From NCBI GenBank assembly GCA_903845055.1, contig CAIMWF010000062.1:1-64000 (forward strand): a stretch of 64,000 nt of DNA. The letters are read 5' to 3'. Positions 1-10,500 of the stretch are shown here, piece after piece. The notes beneath the pieces were generated by a model. That model was not told the origin of the DNA. It searched no databases and saw only the letters and a list, made by a program, of their open reading frames with translations. Position numbers and translations under genes: made by a program. This stretch comes from an uncultured Bacteroidales bacterium. GTDB taxonomy: Bacteria > Bacteroidota > Bacteroidia > Bacteroidales > FEN-979. The number at the start of each line of letters is the position of its first letter. The first letter of the stretch is position 1.

Positions 1-3000
1 TCCTCCGTTGACCAACGTTGCGGTAAAAGTGGCGGCCGAACCTGAGCAAAAGGTATTTCCCAGGGTGGAAACAATGGTGATGGAGACGGGATTGTTTGGT
101 AGCACAGAGGTGGTGATTCCCGCTGAAGTCACGGTGTTCCCTGACGCACAGGTGGCGTTGGAGGTCAGGGTGCAGGTTACAAAATCGCCGTCCTGCGGTG
201 GGTAGGTGAATGTTGCCGAATTCGTTCCCATGCCTAAGCCATTTACTTTCCACTGGAAGGTCGGGGTTGCACCACCGTTAATCGGGAAACCCGCAAAGGT
301 GACCGGGCTTCCTGCGCAAACACTGCCTGCAGGGGTTGCGCTGATGGTTATACTCACAGGGATGGGCAGTACCGTCATGATCACTGCGTTCGAAGTGGCG
401 GGGTTGCCAATACCGCAGGTGAGCTGCGAGGTCATGACACAGGTTATTGTATCTCCCTGGGATGGAAAATAGGAATAGGTGGTGCTGTTGCTGCCCACAT
501 TCACCCCTTTATTTTTCCACTGGTAGGTCGGTGAGGGTCCGCCAAAGGAGGAGGTTGCAGTGAAGGTAACCGGGGTCATCTGGCAGATGGGGTTGTCGGA
601 GGCAGAAATGGTAACGGTCACAGGGAATGAAGACCCGATGATCATATTTACCTGGTTGGATATGGCCGGGTTGCCGCTGATGCAGGTTGCATTCGACGCA
701 ACCTGGCAGGATACAAGGTCGCCGTTGGCCGGCTGGTAGGTGTATGCAGGCAGGTTGGCGCCCACATTGACCCCATTGACGATCCATTGATAACCAGGGG
801 AAGAGCCCCCGTTGACCGGGAATGCATTAAACGTTATAGGGGTAGCCACGCAGGCCGGGTTGGAGGAACCGGTAATGGAGATACTCACTGGCAGGTTGGG
901 GTTGACAACCATCGGTACCAGGTTCGAAGTGGCCGGGCTCCCTGACGAGCAGGAATAGGATGAAAACATCTGGCAGGAGATGATATCCCCGTTGGTGGGG
1001 GTATATGTATAAGCGGTGCTGTTCGTGCCTACCACGATTCCCTTGTTTCTCCAAACAAATACAGGTGCCGGGCCGCCATTGACCGGTGATGCGGTATAGG
1101 TAACCACCTGCCCCTGGCAGGCAGGATTCGCCGTTGCAGATATGGCAATACTGGCGGGCAGGTCGGTGCTGACAGCCATGGTCACGGAATTCGACATCAC
1201 CGCCGGGCTGGTAACGCAGGAGATGCTGGATGTCAGCTGGCAGGATACGACATCCCCGTTCGCCGGGGTAAAGGTGAACAGCGGTGAATTGGTCCCGGTA
1301 GTAATTCCATTCAGGTACCACTGGTATGCCGGCGTTGAGCCCCCATTGGTCCCGGTGGCTGTAAAGGTGACCGGTGTCCCCTGGCAGGCGGGGTTGACGG
1401 AAACACCAATGGAAACCCCGGTCACTTGTGGAACCAGGACGGCCATGGTGATTGAATTCGACAAAACAGGGTTGTTCAGCGGGCAGGGAACATCGGAGGT
1501 AAGCTGGCAGGTTACGACATCGCCGTTAACGGGAAAATAAGTATAAGATCCGGCACTGATCCCAGCGCTCACGCCATTGACCTTCCACTGGTAGACAGGG
1601 TTCAGGCCGCCATTGACAGGACTGGCGGTATAGGTCACGGAAGTCCCGGCGCAGGCAGGGTTCGCCGAGCATGTAACGGAAACGCTTACAGGAAGGTAAG
1701 GCGGGAAATTCATGATTATCTGGTTCGACAATGCCGGGTTCCCGGAGGCGCAGGTTACGCTCGAGGACAACTGGCAGCTGATGATATTCCCGTTTGTCGG
1801 AATAAAAGAAACAACAGGGCTGGAACCACCTAAATTCATCCCGTTAACAAGCCACTGGTAGCTGGGATTCAGGCCACCGTTTACCGGTGTGGCCGTATAG
1901 GTGATCAGCTGCCCCTGGCAGGGCGGGGTTGAAGATGCGGTAATACTTACGCTAACCGGGAGGTTCGGCACCACCGACATCGGTATCGTGTTTGAATTTG
2001 CAGGGTTGCCAAGGGTACAGCCTGCATTTGAGGTTAACTTGCAAGCCATTACCTGCCCGTTAGAAGGGGTATAAACCAGGGTGGGCGTATGGATGGGGAG
2101 GAGTGTCGCATCTGCCGTCCAGTCATATACCGGGGCAACCCCTCCGTTGACCGGGCTCGCAACGAAGGTGGTGGGCGAATTCTCGCAAACCGGATTTGAT
2201 GAGGAGGTGATGGATACACCGACAGGCAGGTAGGGACTCACGGTCATGCTGATAGGATTCGACGTAACCGTGTTGGAGGTAACGCAATAGGCATTGGAGG
2301 TCATCTGGCAGGTAACAACGTCACCATTCAGGGGAACATAGGTATAGGTGGCACTGTCTGTTCCAACAATGTATCCGTTGAGTTTCCACTGGTAAACCGG
2401 GGCCGTACCACCGTTGAAAGGAATGGCAGTGTAAGTTACCGTGGTACCCTCACAGACCGGGTTGGCCGAGGCATATATATTGACCCCGGCAGGGCCGATG
2501 GGTATAACGAACATGCTGACCGTGTTGGACGTGGCCGGGTTGCCCGTCGTACAGGTCTCATTCGAGGTCACCCGGCAGGTTATGATGTCTCCATTCGCAG
2601 GAGTATAGGTAAAGGTTGGACTGTTGGTTCCCGCATTCGAACTGTATACTTTCCACTGGTAAACCGGGGCGGTACCACCATTGACTGCGGTCGCAGTGTA
2701 GGTCACAGCGTTACCGAGGCAGGATGGATTCGCGGAGGCCGTCACCGTGACCAATACGGGAACACTGGTGATGACGGTCATGACAACCGGGTTCGATACT
2801 GCCGGGTTCCCGGTTACACAACTCAGGCTGGAAATTAGTTCACAGGTGATGATGTCGCCATTGACCGGGACATATTGGTAGAAAAAGAGCGTGGATGGCT
2901 TTAAAAGACCGTTTACTTTCCAGTGGTACACAGGTGCAGGTCCGCCGTTGACCGGAACGGCAGTAAAAGTGACGAGGGTTCCCTGGCAGATTGGGTTCAG

Positions 3001-6000
3001 GCTGGGTGAAATCGTCACGCCGACCGGCAACCCGGCACCGGCAACCATGACCACCGGGGTTGAAACCGCGGGGTTGTTGTTGATGCAGGTTTTGTTGGAG
3101 GTCAGCTGGCATGTGACAATATCTCCAACGAGAGGAATATAGGTATAAACGGGGTTGTTGCTTCCGGCGGGGATCCCGTTGACCATCCATAAATAGGTTG
3201 GAACCGACCCTCCGTTCACGGGGGTTGCTGTAAAAGTAACCGGCGAACCGACACAGAAAGGATTCTGCGAAGGAGTGACTGTAACCCCGACAGGCTGTTC
3301 GGCGGTAACGGACATCACCACCTGGTTCGATATGACCGGAATCCCATTGGTGCATCCTGCACTGGAGGTTAGCTGACAGGTCACGACATCGCCGTTGACC
3401 GGCGTAAATGAATAGGTCGAAAGACCTGCCCCCACGCTCAGTCCGTTTACCCTCCATTGGTACACCGGGGTAGAACCTCCATTGGTCGGGGTCGCTGTAA
3501 ATGTGACCGCTGTACCCTGGCAGGTCGGGTTCAGGGAGGCCGCTACCGACACCGATGCAACAATGATCGGGTTCACCGTCATGGAGATGAGGTTTGATGT
3601 CGCCGGGTTTCCTGTTGCACAGCTGAGACTCGACGACAACACGCAGGAAACGACATCTCCGTTGATCGGGGTATAGGTGAATTTTGTATTGTTCGAGCCA
3701 ACATTCGAGCCGTTCACCCTCCACTGGTATGCAGGCAGGGCCCCGCCATTTGCCGGTACTGCCGTGAAAGTGACCGAAGTTCCCTGGCAAACCGGGTTGG
3801 AAGAGGCCGAGATGGTCACCGAGGCCGGCAGGTTTGCTGCAGCCACCATGGTGATCGCATTCGAGGTCACAGGGTTCATCCCGGTTATACAGCTGCTGAC
3901 GGAGGTCATTTTACAGGTAATGATGTCCCCGTTTGCAGGGTTGCAGGTAAAGCCGGGGCTGTTCGTGCCTGCGGGATTTCCGTTAATGAACCACTGGTAT
4001 CCTGGTGCCGGACCCCCGTTGGACGGGTTGGCGGTAAAGCTGACGGAACTTACCGTACAGAATGGATTGGTAAGCGTCGAGATCAAAACAGCAGCAGGCA
4101 GTGCGTTGCTGACAATCATCACGACCGGCAGGGAGGTCACCGGGCTGTTGCTGACACAGGTGGCATTCGAAGTCAATCTACATGTAACCACATCACCATT
4201 TAAAGGGATATAGCTATAGGTTGGAAAATTGAATCCGGACTGTATTCCGTTCACATACCAAATGTACAGGGGGGAGGAACCTCCGTTCACGGCGGCTGCG
4301 GTAAACAGCACTGTTTCACCCTGGCACACCGGGTTCGCAGAGGCGGAAATTGTTATCCCGGCAGATAGTGTCGAGGCCATCGACATGTAGATGGGGTTAG
4401 AGGTTACAGGACCTGTTGTACAGGTAAGGCTTGAGGTCAGCTGGCAGGTGACAAAGTCTCCGTTTACGGGCACATAAGTGAAAGATGGACTGTTTCCACC
4501 CTGGACAAAACCGTTGACTTTCCAGACATACGAAGGGGTCGTCCCGCCATTGCCGATCGATGAGGTAAAGGTTACCGGAGTGCCCTGGCAAAATGGGTTC
4601 GCGCTGGCGAATATGGTGATGGTCCCTGGCAGGGGGGTGCTCGACATCATTGTGATCGGGTCGGATGTCACGGGGTTACCGCTCACGCATTGCAGGTTGG
4701 AAGTCAGTTGGCAGGTGATCACATCGCCATTGTTGGGGATGATCGTAAAAACAGAAGAGTTTCCTCCAACATTGACCCCGTTCAGTTTCCATTGGTATAC
4801 CGGGATGGTTCCCCCGTTGGAAGGCGTTGCGTTGAAGGTGACCAGCGTTCCCGTGCACACAGGATTGCCCGAAGCGGTGATTGATATTGCAGCAGGAACA
4901 ACCGGGCTGACCGTCATGCCGACCGGGTTTGAAACTACGGGATTCACCAGCGGACATCCTGCATTTGAGGTTAACTGGCATGTGATCACGTCGCCGGTAA
5001 CAGGCACATAGGCAAAACTGGAAAGGTTGCTCCCCGCATTGGAGCCATTGACCTTCCACTGGTAAACGGGTGCCGTGCCTCCGTTGACCGCTGAACCCGT
5101 ATAAGTGACTGCAGATCCGTTACAGGATGGGTTCGCTGAACTTACAATCGAGATCCCGACAACCTGCGTTGGGTTGACGACCATTGTGATCTGGTTTGAA
5201 CTTGCAGGATTCCCCGTTGCACAGGTAAAATTTGAGGTTAATGAACATTTGACCACATCCGCGTTTTGCGGGGCGTAGGTAAAGGTTGTGCTGTTGGACC
5301 CCACGTTCACCCCATTTACCTGCCATACGTATACCGGTGCGGTCCCCGGGTTGACCGGTATCGCGGTAAATGTGACCGGTTGCCCCTGGCAGGAAGGGTT
5401 GGGTGAGGCGGCAATGGAGATGCTTACCGGCAGGTTGAGGCTCACGCTCATGATAAGGGTATTGGAGGTGGCCGGGTTTCCTGAAGAACAGGTGGAATTG
5501 GAGGTAAGTATGCAGCTGACGGCATCGTTGTTGGAGGGGATGTAGGAAAAAGTATTGCTGTTGGTCCCTGAAAGGAGGCCACCCACAAACCACTGATAGG
5601 ATGGATTTGTTCCTCCGTTTACAGGGGTTGCCGTGAAAATCACCGGAGTTCCCTGGCATACAGGGTTGGACTGGGTTGTGATGGTCATGCTTACCGGCAG
5701 AACAGCACTGACCGAAATGGTTATGATATTGGAAGGTACGGTATTGAAGGCCGCGCACAGCGAATTTGAGGTCAGGATGCACTGAACCTGGTCGCCGTTG
5801 ACCGGGCTGTAGGAATAGGTTGCAGAATTGGTGCCGGCAACCACCCCGTTCACCTTCCAAAGGTACACAGGCGCCGTGCCCCCGTTTGATGAAGTGGCCG
5901 TAAAGATAACCGTCGACCCCATACAGGCGGGGTTACCAGAGGCCACGATGCTGATGGCGGGCACTACCGACGGGCTTACCGTCATGGTAATGGTATTCGA

Positions 6001-7371
6001 GATCGCCGGGTTGCCGATACTGCAGGGCGCGTTTGAAATCAGCTGGCAGGTGACGCTATCTCCTGCCATGGGAGTATAGGTATAAAAAGCACTGTTGGTC
6101 CCAACGGTATTCTTGTTCACTTGCCATTCGTACTGCGGGTTTGAACCGCCATTGGTCACCGTAGCGTTGAAGGTGACAGCCGTACCATTGCAAACGGGGT
6201 TTGCAGAAGCGGTAATGTTGATGAATGCGGAGGCATAGGGAATCACCGATATTGCAATTGAATTCGAAATGGCAGGGTTACTGCTTGTACATCCGGCATT
6301 GGAGGTCAGGATACAGGTTATGACCTCTCCATCGACAGGCGTATAACTGAATGTCGCACTGTTTGATCCCTGGCTGTTGCCGTTGACCTTCCAGTTATAA
6401 ACCGGCGCAGTTCCGCCATTGACTGGGGTTGCTGTAAAGGTTACCGGTGCCCCCAGGCAGGACGGGTTTGCCGATGCAGAAATGGAAACGCTCACAGGCA
6501 GAACCGGGCTCATGGTCATGATGATGGTGTTTGACACCGCCGGGTTCCCCGAGTTGCATGTTTCATTCGATGTCAGGGTGCATGTAACCTGGTCACCGTT
6601 CAAGGCAGGATAAGTGAACGTTGGGCTGTTCGTTCCTGAAATGACTCCGTTAACCTTCCACAGGAAAGCGGGCTGGGAGCCTCCATTGACTGGCGTGGCG
6701 GTGAAGGTCACCATGTCACCTACGCAAGCCGGGTTCGCGGAGGCGGAAATGTTAACGCTCACCGGCAGGTTGGGATTGACAACCATACTGATTGGCTGTG
6801 AATTGGCGGGATTCCCCGTAGCACAGGGCAGGTTGGAAGTCATCGCGCAGGTGACGACATCCCCGTTTGCCGGGGGAAATGTCAATACCGGGCCGGTCCC
6901 GGCATTGACGCCGTTGACCCTCCACTGGTAACCCGGGAAGGTGCCGCCATTTGATGGAGTCGCCGTAAAGGTCACGGGGGTGCCCGCGCAAACGGGGTTG
7001 GCTGAAGCTGCAATCGTTACCCCGGCCTCATAGCTCGGGTTCACCGTTACGTTTAACACGGTGGGAGCTGAGGCGAGGTCGTAATTCACGCTTACAGTCT
7101 GGGCACCCGCGGTGATCCAGGTGACGGTGATGGCATTGGTTGCGTTACCCCCGCTGATGCTTCCGCCGGCTGAAACGATCCAAACATAATTTGTCATCCC
7201 CGCCTCGGTAGTGTACTGATATCCCCCAGTATTCGCACATCCGGAAGAAGGGCCTATGATGGTTGGAGTCATATTCGGCTGGCGCAAGCCTCCCCCGTTC
7301 CGGGTTTGACCAAGCAAGCCCAGGGGGATAAACAACAGGAGCAACCATATTTTTGACAATCTCAACTCCAT
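1..7371 (-). CDS. Giant secreted Ig-like repeat protein, partial (C-terminus outside window)
   Basis: The frame is open from an ATG at 7371 to the window edge, 2457 codons with no stop, so the C-terminus is missing. Residues 1-22 form a signal peptide (MELRLSKIW, then a Leu-rich stretch, ending GLLGQ). Next comes a ~95-residue module with the motif GMTNYVWIVSAGGSIS, closely matched at the N-terminus of the neighbouring giant. The remainder is about 26 tandem repeats of ~88 residues with signatures NPxCQG, VNGG, YQWKVNG, NGDxVTCQ and CxxGNPA. These look like the Ig-like domains common in Bacteroidota surface proteins. All repeats I read belong to the three-cysteine type. A terminator separates it from the giant upstream, so it is probably its own transcription unit. 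Likely a surface adhesin or stalk; a sorting domain is expected but cannot be seen. The reading frame is certain, the function is inferred. Confidence 0.9.
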   Translation of the reverse strand, partial: MELRLSKIWLLLLFIPLGLLGQTRNGGGLRQPNMTPTIIGPSSGCANTGGYQYTTEAGMTNYVWIVSAGGSISGGNATNAITVTWITAGAQTVSVNYDLASAPTVLNVTVNPSYEAGVTIAASANPVCAGTPVTFTATPSNGGTFPGYQWRVNGVNAGTGPVLTFPPANGDVVTCAMTSNLPCATGNPANSQPISMVVNPNLPVSVNISASANPACVGDMVTFTATPVNGGSQPAFLWKVNGVISGTNSPTFTYPALNGDQVTCTLTSNETCNSGNPAVSNTIIMTMSPVLPVSVSISASANPSCLGAPVTFTATPVNGGTAPVYNWKVNGNSQGSNSATFSYTPVDGEVITCILTSNAGCTSSNPAISNSIAISVIPYASAFINITASANPVCNGTAVTFNATVTNGGSNPQYEWQVNKNTVGTNSAFYTYTPMAGDSVTCQLISNAPCSIGNPAISNTITMTVSPSVVPAISIVASGNPACMGSTVIFTATSSNGGTAPVYLWKVNGVVAGTNSATYSYSPVNGDQVQCILTSNSLCAAFNTVPSNIITISVSAVLPVSMTITTQSNPVCQGTPVIFTATPVNGGTNPSYQWFVGGLLSGTNSNTFSYIPSNNDAVSCILTSNSTCSSGNPATSNTLIMSVSLNLPVSISIAASPNPSCQGQPVTFTAIPVNPGTAPVYVWQVNGVNVGSNSTTFTYAPQNADVVKCSLTSNFTCATGNPASSNQITMVVNPTQVVGISIVSSANPSCNGSAVTYTGSAVNGGTAPVYQWKVNGSNAGSNLSSFAYVPVTGDVITCQLTSNAGCPLVNPVVSNPVGMTVSPVVPAAISITASGNPVCTGTLVTFNATPSNGGTIPVYQWKLNGVNVGGNSSVFTIIPNNGDVITCQLTSNLQCVSGNPVTSDPITMMSSTPLPGTITIFASANPFCQGTPVTFTSSIGNGGTTPSYVWKVNGFVQGGNSPSFTYVPVNGDFVTCQLTSSLTCTTGPVTSNPIYMSMASTLSAGITISASANPVCQGETVLFTAAAVNGGSSPLYIWYVNGIQSGFNFPTYSYIPLNGDVVTCRLTSNATCVSNSPVTSLPVVMIVSNALPAAVLISTLTNPFCTVSSVSFTANPSNGGPAPGYQWFINGNPAGTNSPGFTCNPANGDIITCKMTSVSSCITGMNPVTSNAITMVAAANLPASVTISASSNPVCQGTSVTFTAVPANGGALPAYQWRVNGSNVGSNNTKFTYTPINGDVVSCVLSSSLSCATGNPATSNLISMTVNPIIVASVSVAASLNPTCQGTAVTFTATPTNGGSTPVYQWRVNGLSVGAGLSTYSFTPVNGDVVTCQLTSSAGCTNGIPVISNQVVMSVTAEQPVGVTVTPSQNPFCVGSPVTFTATPVNGGSVPTYLWMVNGIPAGSNNPVYTYIPLVGDIVTCQLTSNKTCINNNPAVSTPVVMVAGAGLPVGVTISPSLNPICQGTLVTFTAVPVNGGPAPVYHWKVNGLLKPSTLFFYQYVPVNGDIITCELISSLSCVTGNPAVSNPVVMTVITSVPVLVTVTASANPSCLGNAVTYTATAVNGGTAPVYQWKVYSSNAGTNSPTFTYTPANGDIITCRVTSNETCTTGNPATSNTVSMFVIPIGPAGVNIYASANPVCEGTTVTYTAIPFNGGTAPVYQWKLNGYIVGTDSATYTYVPLNGDVVTCQMTSNAYCVTSNTVTSNPISMTVSPYLPVGVSITSSSNPVCENSPTTFVASPVNGGVAPVYDWTADATLLPIHTPTLVYTPSNGQVMACKLTSNAGCTLGNPANSNTIPMSVVPNLPVSVSITASSTPPCQGQLITYTATPVNGGLNPSYQWLVNGMNLGGSSPVVSFIPTNGNIISCQLSSSVTCASGNPALSNQIIMNFPPYLPVSVSVTCSANPACAGTSVTYTASPVNGGLNPVYQWKVNGVSAGISAGSYTYFPVNGDVVTCQLTSDVPCPLNNPVLSNSITMAVLVPQVTGVSIGVSVNPACQGTPVTFTATGTNGGSTPAYQWYLNGITTGTNSPLFTFTPANGDVVSCQLTSSISCVTSPAVMSNSVTMAVSTDLPASIAISATANPACQGQVVTYTASPVNGGPAPVFVWRNKGIVVGTNSTAYTYTPTNGDIISCQMFSSYSCSSGSPATSNLVPMVVNPNLPVSISITGSSNPACVATPITFNAFPVNGGSSPGYQWIVNGVNVGANLPAYTYQPANGDLVSCQVASNATCISGNPAISNQVNMIIGSSFPVTVTISASDNPICQMTPVTFTATSSFGGPSPTYQWKNKGVNVGSNSTTYSYFPSQGDTITCVMTSQLTCGIGNPATSNAVIMTVLPIPVSITISATPAGSVCAGSPVTFAGFPINGGATPTFQWKVNGLGMGTNSATFTYPPQDGDFVTCTLTSNATCASGNTVTSAGITTSVLPNNPVSITIVSTLGNTFCSGSAATFTATLVNGG

Positions 7372-7489
7372 AATGAACCTTCAAAACGACAAATGACATG
7401 TTCTGTCCGGCTTTTTACATATTTTCAAAACCGGTTCAACTTTTTAAGCCCTTGCTAAACCTCCGCAATGTTCTGAAGAACGCGCAATC

Positions 7490-7539
7490 AAAAATTGAAA
7501 AACGGGTCGGGCGATTGTTTAGCCCTGATGTGACCCGTT
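7490..7539 (-). terminator. Rho-independent terminator after the 3929-aa giant
   Basis: Outer stem AACGGGTC (7501-7508) pairs with GACCCGTT (7532-7539). Inner stem GGGC (7509-7512) pairs with GCCC (7522-7525). On the minus strand the hairpin is followed by a T-rich run (7489-7500). It lies about 55 bp past the stop of the 7593-19382 gene and about 120 bp before the next giant's start, separating the two. Confidence 0.75.
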
Positions 7540-7592
7540 ACTGGTAAATAATTTCCAGGAATGACCCTGGATCCGTCGCATCTTTTACCTTT

Positions 7593-10500
7593 CTACCTGT
7601 TATAAATCAATATTTTTTTAATAACTTTATAATCAGCACATTTAAATAAAACAGTATAAACTCCCTTTGGTTTCGGACGGAGGTCAATCACCTTTTTGTA
7701 CCTGTCCTTTACATATACACCAGGGAGTTCAAAAAATTTGATACCGAGGGCATTAAAGAAGGAAATATCAAAGGTCTCCTCCTTCCTCAGGGTAATCTCC
7801 ACGGTGAAATGACCGTCATTCGGAACCGGGTAAACAAGGATCGCGGGGATCAGGCCCAGTGAATCCTCAACACTGAAATAGACATGGTTTGACGAATCGG
7901 AAATACAGCCGTCGAGCGTTACCACCGACCAGTACCACCCACTATGCAGCGGATGGTAGGTCTGGTCATTTGCAGCAGGGACCATGGCTCCCTGGTAATA
8001 CCACTGGTTTCCCTTTGGTGCTGTGCTTTGTAAAACAGGCGACTGAAAACTGGCCACCGGTGTCACCGGCACCGGGTGTATCTCCACATGGTAACCCTGC
8101 GACACGGGCCCTGACCCGCAACTATTTGATGTCTTAACGGTGATATCACCCGAAGTGGCATCCGGACTGAAATTAACCCGGATGAATGCCGTATTCTGGC
8201 CTTGGGCGATCGTCATTCCTGCCGGCAGATTCCACTGGTATGAGTCGGCACCGGCAACCGGGCTGGTCGAGTAATCAGAACCCATCGAACCGGCGCATAC
8301 CGATGATGGCCCGACGATCGCACCCGGGTCTCCCGGTACGGATCGGACAGCCATTGTGATCACATTCGAGCCTGCCGGCGATCCGGTGACGCAAGACATG
8401 CCGGAGGTCATGATAACATTTACCTGGTCCCCGCCGGCCGGAACATATGAAAAAACATCCTTGTTCTCCCCTGCCCTGGCACCATTGACATACCACTGAA
8501 ACGAAGGCGTGCCCCCGTTGACCGGACTGGCAATTAAAGTTACCGGTGACCCCACACATACGATACCCTGGTCCGCCGTTATGGATACCCTCGCCGCAAC
8601 AAAAGGATTAACCGTCATTACCTGGGGTGTGGAAGTTGCCGGGCTTCCTGAAATACAGTCAAGCGATGAGGTCATTTTAACAGTAACCTGGTCGCCGTTC
8701 AGTGGCGTATAAACATAAACCGGCTGATCGGTCCCCACAGGCAGGTTGTTTACATACCATTGATAAACAGGCACTCCGCCATTGATCCCGGCTGCGGTAA
8801 ATGTCACAGGGGTTCCCTCGCATGGGCTGTTCTGGTCGGGGGTTATGCCTACACTCACGTTCATCGGGGGTCTGACAACAATCATTATACTGCCTGATGA
8901 CGCCGGGTTTCCCGAAACACAGGTAAGGCTCGATGTTACCATCACATACACCTGGTCGCCGTCGGCAGGAACGTAGGTAAAATCCACCTGGTTCAAGCCC
9001 GCCGGGATCCCGTTCAGGTACCACTGGTAAGCAGGTGTGCCGCCATTGGTTGAGCCGGCTGTAAAAGTAACAGGTGTGCCGAGGCATGTATTGTTATGAT
9101 CAACGGTAACGGTTGCGGAAACCGGCAGAATTGGGTTGACAATCATCATGACGGTATTCGATGTGGCAGGACTGCCGGAGATACAGCTAAGTCCGGAGGT
9201 CATTACAACGTAAACCTGGTCGCCATTGCCGGGAATAAAAGTAAAGGAGGGCTGATTCGTTCCCACCGGGATTGAATTCCTGTACCACTCATAGACAGGC
9301 GAGATTCCTCCATTGACAGCGCTGGCGGTTACGGTAACCACAGCCCCGGCGCAGACATTGTTCTGGTTCTCCTGGATGGTGACGGATGCTGGCAGGATCG
9401 GGTTGACCGTCATGACGATGGTGTTGGATGTGGCGGGAGAACCGGAGATACAGGTTAGCGATGAGATGACATGGGCATAAACCTGGTCGCCATTTAACGG
9501 AACAAATGTAAACGTGGATTGTCCCGTCCCAGCAGGTGCGCCGTTCAGGAACCATTGGAAGAGCGGCGCAGTACCTCCGTTGACGGGACTGGCGGTCATG
9601 GTGACCTGCGTTCCTTCGCAAACGTTGTTCTGGCTTGCGCTGACAGAAACACTGACGGGCAGGATCGGATTCACCACCATCACCGCGGTATCGGAAGTTG
9701 CTGGGTTTCCGGAGGAACACGAAATCGCGGAATTCATCACGACAAACACGTGGTCTCCATTGACAGGGTTACAGGTGAAAGTCGGCTGATTGGTGCCGGC
9801 AGCATTTCCATTCCTGTACCACTGGTATACAGGTGAAGCACCGCCGTTCACGGGCGTTGCCGTAAATAAGACAGGAGCCCCAGCACATATATTGTTCTGG
9901 TCAGGAAGGACGGTTACACTCACCGGAAGCGGGGCATTCACCTGCATGCTGATGGTGTTTGACGTTGCCGGGCTTCCCGATACGCATGCTAGTCCCGATG
10001 TCATGGTAGCGTAAACCTGGTCACCGTTAACCGGCGTATAACCATAGGTAGGCTGGTTCAGCCCGACGGGTAAGCCGTTTTTATACCACTGGTAAACGGG
10101 GGTTCCTCCATTGGCAGGAGTTGCGGTAAACAAGACGGGGGTTCCCAGGCACACATTGTTCTGGTCGGCTGCGATCGAGATTCCGGCGGGCAGGATGGGG
10201 TTCACCGTCATGGTAATGGTGTTCGAGGTAGCGGGGTTCCCGGACACACAGGTCAGGCTTGAGGTCACAACCACGTAAACCTGGTCATTGTTGGCGGGAG
10301 TATAGTTGAAGACCGGTTGATTTAACCCGGCGGAAATTCCGTTCTTATACCATTGATAGGATGGAGTTCCTCCGTTGGTCGGGGTCGCTGATAAGGTAAC
10401 CGGTACACCCTGGCAGATGTTATTCTGGCTTACCGTGACGGAGACTAACGGGGTTAGCTGGGGGTTAACGGTCATAGTGACGATGTTGGAGGTAGCTGGG

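Noticed and set aside
1-7400. Many open frames on the plus strand and in another minus frame over the giant genes (for example 2840-3790 and 5120-5860)
   Set aside because: They repeat with the period of the ~88-residue Ig repeats and lie opposite or out of frame to a fully open giant frame; they are codon-bias shadows.
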